DNA from: Chloroflexota bacterium
GTDB lineage: Bacteria; Chloroflexota; Dehalococcoidia; Lucifugimonadales; JADFKI01
Direction of reading: 5' to 3'
Assembly: GCA_024648655.1 (NCBI GenBank)
Contig: JAGGDZ010000141.1
Coordinates: forward strand, 1 to 7,907
Length of the DNA: 7,907 bases
Within the stretch, counting starts at the first letter, position 1, and every line of letters begins with the position of its first letter. The notes under the pieces are model-generated. The model ran no database searches and was not told the origin of the DNA. It was given only the letters and a program-made list of their open reading frames with translations. A program made the position numbers and the translations under genes. Shown in pieces: positions 4,977-7,907 of this stretch.

Positions 4977-6490
4977 GCGAAGGCATAGTCTGGCTCGTCG
5001 GCGCGGGACCCGGCGACCCTAATCTTATCAGCGTTAAGGGTTTGCGCCTGATTCAATCTGCTGACGCCATCGTCTTTGACAGACTCGTGAACAAGCGCCT
5101 GCTGGATAATGCCCGTGAAGGCGCCGAGCTGATCGATGTGGGCAAGATTCCCGGTAAGCGAATAAACCGACAAGAGGACATCAACAGCTTAATCGTCGGA
5201 CTTGGACACGCAGGAAAGAAGGTCGTGCGGCTAAAGGGAGGGGACCCGTTCGTGTTCGGGCGCGGCGGGGAAGAAGCCGAGGCGCTAGTAGAAGCAGGGG
5301 TGGCTTTCGAGGTAGTCCCGGGCATTACTTCTGCAATAGCTGCGCCGGCGTATGCAGGAATCCCGCTCACTCATCGCAAGCTCGCATCCTCATTCACAGT
5401 CGTAACTGGCAGCGAGGATCCCACGAAGCCCGACACGTCCGTTGACTGGGAAGTTCTGGCAAATTGCGGCGATACACTCGCAATACTGATGGGCCAAAGC
5501 AACTTACGGTCGATAGCAGACGCTCTGATGAAATATGGCCGCTCCCCGGAAACACCAGTCGCCCTCATACAGTGGGGAACGGAGCCATACCAGCGCACTC
5601 TCGTAGGAGTGCTCTCAGACATTGCGGACAGCGCCGCCGCTGCTGGAATAGGCGCGCCCGCCGTAACAGTCATAGGAGACGTCGTGCGGCTGCGTGAAGC
5701 GATTCGATGGTTTGACAGCCGACCACTCTTCGGAAAACGAGTGCTGGTTACACGCACACGCACACAGGCGAGCGCCCTTTCCGACATGCTGACGCAGCGG
5801 GGAGCGCAGCCCTTCGAGCTGCCTACAATCGAGATTCAACCAATGGACGACTACGCCAAACTCAACGGAGCGCTGAAGAATATCTCTACCTATGACTGGA
5901 TGGTTTTCAGCAGTGCGAACGCAGTCGATGTCGTGTTCGACAGGCTTAGAGCGCTCCGGCTGGACGCAAGGGTATTGCATGGCGTTAAGATCGCCGCGAT
6001 TGGTCCCGCCACACGTCGGAGACTCCTCCGTCAAGGGATCATCGCGGACTTCATGCCTACATCCTTCGTCGCGGAGGCGGCGGTCAGCGAGCTAGGCGGT
6101 CTGGGAATGAATGGCATGCGCGTGCTGCTTCCACAAGCCGAGATAGCCCGCGACGTGCTGCGGCAGGGCATTACCGAGTTTGGCGCAGGCGTGGATGCTA
6201 TATCCGTCTATCGCACCGTAACGCCGAAAGACACTGCCGAGAGACTTCAGGATGTACTCGCGGAGGGTATCGACATAGCCACATTCACAAGTTCGTCCAC
6301 CGTGGGCAATCTGGTGGAGCTTCTCGAAGATAACACGAGCGCTCTCAAAGATGCTACCATTGCGTGCATAGGTCCCATAACGGCGGAACGCGCTGCCGAG
6401 TTGGGATTGAGTGCCGACATTGTTGCAACGGAGCACACTATCGCCGGACTGATAGAGGCAGTGGAGTCATACTTTAAGGAGGGTGGGTGA
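4973..6490 (+). CDS. cobA-hemD: Bifunctional uroporphyrinogen-III C-methyltransferase / uroporphyrinogen-III synthase (CobA-HemD fusion)
   Basis: One 505-residue chain carries two consecutive enzymes. Residues 1-245 are the S-adenosylmethionine-dependent methyltransferase making precorrin-2 from uroporphyrinogen III: VGAGPGDPNLIS (9-20), VVRLKGGDPFVFGRGGEE (84-101), VVPGITSA (114-121), and a WGTEPYQRT stretch (201-209). Residues about 250-505, beginning after the linker DSRPLFGKRVLVTR, are uroporphyrinogen-III synthase: MVFSSANAV (310-318), LLPQAEIARDVL (385-396), VYRT (412-415), which probably holds the tyrosine conserved in this family, and TFTSSSTV (437-444). HemD closes and inverts ring D of hydroxymethylbilane, which HemC supplies. 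The fusion hands uroporphyrinogen III straight to methylation, favouring siroheme-derived products over the HemE route. It starts at ATG 4973, overlapping the hemC stop by 4 bases, and ends 1 base before hemB. Fusions of this type are known in several phyla. Confidence 0.96.
   Translation: MSEGIVWLVGAGPGDPNLISVKGLRLIQSADAIVFDRLVNKRLLDNAREGAELIDVGKIPGKRINRQEDINSLIVGLGHAGKKVVRLKGGDPFVFGRGGEEAEALVEAGVAFEVVPGITSAIAAPAYAGIPLTHRKLASSFTVVTGSEDPTKPDTSVDWEVLANCGDTLAILMGQSNLRSIADALMKYGRSPETPVALIQWGTEPYQRTLVGVLSDIADSAAAAGIGAPAVTVIGDVVRLREAIRWFDSRPLFGKRVLVTRTRTQASALSDMLTQRGAQPFELPTIEIQPMDDYAKLNGALKNISTYDWMVFSSANAVDVVFDRLRALRLDARVLHGVKIAAIGPATRRRLLRQGIIADFMPTSFVAEAAVSELGGLGMNGMRVLLPQAEIARDVLRQGITEFGAGVDAISVYRTVTPKDTAERLQDVLAEGIDIATFTSSSTVGNLVELLEDNTSALKDATIACIGPITAERAAELGLSADIVATEHTIAGLIEAVESYFKEGG
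6477..6482 (+). promoter_or_regulatory. Shine-Dalgarno AGGAGG deciding the hemB start
   Basis: A full AGGAGG inside the last codons of cobA-hemD lies 9 bases before ATG 6492. The in-frame GTG at 6483 directly abuts it and so cannot use it, which favours the ATG as the hemB start. Confidence 0.75.
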
Positions 6491-6491
6491 A

Positions 6492-7466
6492 ATGAGTAGA
6501 TTTCCACAGGTTCGGATGCGCAGGATGCGGGAGACCCCGATTCTACGGCATCTGGCGCAGGAGACGCAGATTTCTATAAGCGACTTCATTTACCCTATCT
6601 TTGTGACCCACGGGCGAGGTGTCCGCAACCCTATTGACCCCATGCCCGGAATGTACCAGCTCTCGCTAGACAATCTTATAGCAGAGATAGACGAGGTTGT
6701 ATCACTTGGCATAGGAGCGGTGCTGCTCTTCGGCCTCCCCGCAAGCAAAGACCCAGAGGGGAGCGAAGCCTACGAATCGAGCGGCATCATACAGGAGGCA
6801 ATTCGGGTCATCAAGCAGACATCGCCCAATATGCTTGTAATGACGGATGTCTGCCTCGACGAGTTCACCGACCACGGGCACTGCGGCGTTATCAGAAATG
6901 GCAGAGTCGATAACGACGCCACGCTTGAACTACTGGCGAGAATGGCAATCTGCCAAGCGGAAGCAGGCGCAGACGTCGTCGCGCCTTCGGCCATGATGGA
7001 CGGGCAAGTTGCAGCAATACGCACCGGTCTCGACTCCACAGGCTTCGAGCACCTGCCCATAATGGCATACTCGGCGAAATACGCATCCTCCTTCTACGGT
7101 CCGTTCAGGGTCGCCGCCGACTCCGCACCGCAATTCGGCGATAGGCGCGGCTACCAGATGGATGTTGCAAACTCACGGGAGGCAATGCGCGAGATACAAA
7201 TGGACATCGACGAAGGCGCGGACATCATCATGGTGAAGCCTGCCTTGTCGTACCTTGATGTAATAGCCCAGGCGCGCAAGGTGTTCAGATACCCAATGGC
7301 AGCATACAATGTCAGCGGCGAGTACGCTATGGTCAAGGCGGCGACCGAAAACGAGTGGATTGACGGGCAGCGCATCACAATGGAGATTCTCACTTCCATT
7401 AAGCGAGCCGGCGCGGACATGATAATCAGCTACCATGCCAAAGAAGCGGCGCGCTGGCTGACTTAG
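6492..7466 (+). CDS. hemB: Delta-aminolevulinic acid dehydratase (porphobilinogen synthase)
   Basis: HemB condenses two 5-aminolevulinate molecules to porphobilinogen, the first step represented in this operon. From ATG 6492 it is 324 residues, normal for the family. The two Schiff-base lysines are present: Lys196 in MAYSAKYASSFYGPFR and Lys249 in IMVKPALSYLD. The N-terminal arm (RMRRMRETPILRHLAQET) and FIYPIFV are typical, and SREAMREIQMD resembles the allosteric-magnesium region. The metal loop reads DVCLDEFTDHGHCG (119-132). Zinc-type enzymes have three cysteines here (C-x-C...C); in this one the middle ligand is Asp123 (GAC, 6858-6860) while Cys121 and Cys131 remain, a hybrid between the zinc and the magnesium (Asp-rich) types. 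The start follows the cobA-hemD stop by 1 base and has its own AGGAGG, suggesting strong translation. It is the last gene of the operon; its stop faces the lepB stop across 6 bases. Confidence 0.96.
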   Translation: MSRFPQVRMRRMRETPILRHLAQETQISISDFIYPIFVTHGRGVRNPIDPMPGMYQLSLDNLIAEIDEVVSLGIGAVLLFGLPASKDPEGSEAYESSGIIQEAIRVIKQTSPNMLVMTDVCLDEFTDHGHCGVIRNGRVDNDATLELLARMAICQAEAGADVVAPSAMMDGQVAAIRTGLDSTGFEHLPIMAYSAKYASSFYGPFRVAADSAPQFGDRRGYQMDVANSREAMREIQMDIDEGADIIMVKPALSYLDVIAQARKVFRYPMAAYNVSGEYAMVKAATENEWIDGQRITMEILTSIKRAGADMIISYHAKEAARWLT

Positions 7467-7472
7467 CTCTCG

Positions 7473-7907
7473 CTATTTCATTAGTCCGTTACAGCTTACC
7501 CTACCCCATTGGGAAGGCGGCCAGACACGCCAAAACGCTCTGCCCGCTATCTGCGAGCGACTCAACGGTCCGTAATGTCGGCAGTCCGTGCTGTGGGCGC
7601 GGTTGTCTCCCATCAGGAAATACTCATCCGATCCAAGTGTGAAGCGAGAGTTAGCCAATCCCAGATAAGGGGGCGTTCCTCGTAGATACGGCTCTGTGAA
7701 CTTTTGCCCGTTGATATGCAACATTCCCTCGCTGAATGTGATCTGCTCACCCGGCAACCCAACAACACGCTTCAGTATGCTTCGCTCGCAACCTTCAAGT
7801 ACGGCGACAACAACTTCGCCTCTGGCCGGCGGCTGCTTCGACCCCCTATCACTATGCGCCAGCAGATAGTCTCCCGCAAATAGATTTGGCAGCATACTGT
7901 CGCCTTC
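7473..7907 (-). CDS. lepB: Signal peptidase I, partial (C-terminal 144 residues)
   Basis: This membrane-bound Ser-Lys protease cuts signal peptides from exported proteins. The gene enters from the right edge in frame, so the start and the N-terminal membrane helix lie outside. The first visible residues are EGDSMLPN, containing the nucleophile serine (codon 7898-7896). ILKRVVGLPGE supplies the general-base lysine 42 residues later (codon 7772-7770). FLMGDNRAHSTDCRHYGPL is the family's box E; the usual D-S-R reads D-C-R here. A short catalytic core without large insertions resembles the compact enzymes of Gram-positive-like and Chloroflexota bacteria. ATG 7895 sits one codon after the catalytic serine and cannot be the true start. 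The stop codon is TAG 7475-7473. It is convergent with hemB and has no functional link to it. Confidence 0.93.
   Translation of the reverse strand, partial: EGDSMLPNLFAGDYLLAHSDRGSKQPPARGEVVVAVLEGCERSILKRVVGLPGEQITFSEGMLHINGQKFTEPYLRGTPPYLGLANSRFTLGSDEYFLMGDNRAHSTDCRHYGPLSRSQIAGRAFWRVWPPSQWGRVSCNGLMK

Noticed and set aside
5750..5766. CA-rich repeat (cacgcacacgcacaca)
   Set aside because: It encodes the conserved start of the HemD domain (VTRTRTQ), so codon choice at Thr/Arg codons explains it; it is too short for a functional repeat.
5371..6034. Two minus-strand open frames of about 138 residues
   Set aside because: They are shadows of cobA-hemD, with serine/arginine-rich composition typical of antisense frames and no start signals.

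Overview
The window holds eight protein-coding genes on about 7.9 kb, packed tightly and with no mobile element, RNA gene, CRISPR array or repeat family that I can see. GC is moderately high by eye, codon use looks uniform, and all genes resemble ordinary housekeeping or cofactor genes. A membrane-anchored YvcK, a CobA-HemD fusion and a two-domain siroheme decarboxylase together suggest a Chloroflexota (Dehalococcoidia or SAR202-like) bacterium. That placement is inference from gene style, not from any search.

Layout. Left part, minus strand: gatB (about 475-1980) is followed by yvcK, which starts inside the gatB stop codon (ATGA) and runs off the left edge. The roughly 240-base gap from 1981 to 2223 carries two divergent promoters: one for gatB/yvcK and one for the rightward operon. 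An inverted repeat lies over the gatB promoter. Rightward operon (2224-7466): fused siroheme decarboxylase (AhbA-AhbB/NirD-NirL type), precorrin-2 dehydrogenase sirC, hemC, cobA-hemD fusion and hemB. Apart from a 68-base gap after the first gene, the genes are separated by 9 bases, a 4-base overlap and 1 base. Right edge, minus strand: the C-terminal part of a type I signal peptidase, lepB, converging on hemB with 6 bases between the stop codons.

How the genes work together. Read in reverse order, the operon is one continuous tetrapyrrole route: HemB makes porphobilinogen, HemC hydroxymethylbilane, HemD uroporphyrinogen III, CobA precorrin-2 and SirC sirohydrochlorin. After iron insertion the fused decarboxylase would turn siroheme into didecarboxysiroheme. 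The end product is therefore likely heme by the siroheme-dependent Ahb route, or heme d1, rather than siroheme alone. Not in the window: hemA/hemL for making aminolevulinate, a dedicated sirohydrochlorin ferrochelatase (unless SirC does this), and the radical-SAM steps ahbC/ahbD or the other nir genes.

No wholly novel system is evident. The points most worth checking are the decarboxylase fusion at the head of the operon, a hybrid Cys/Asp metal site in HemB, a cysteine-rich tail on SirC, a single in-frame UGA separating sirC from hemC, and the operator-like inverted repeat between the divergent promoters.
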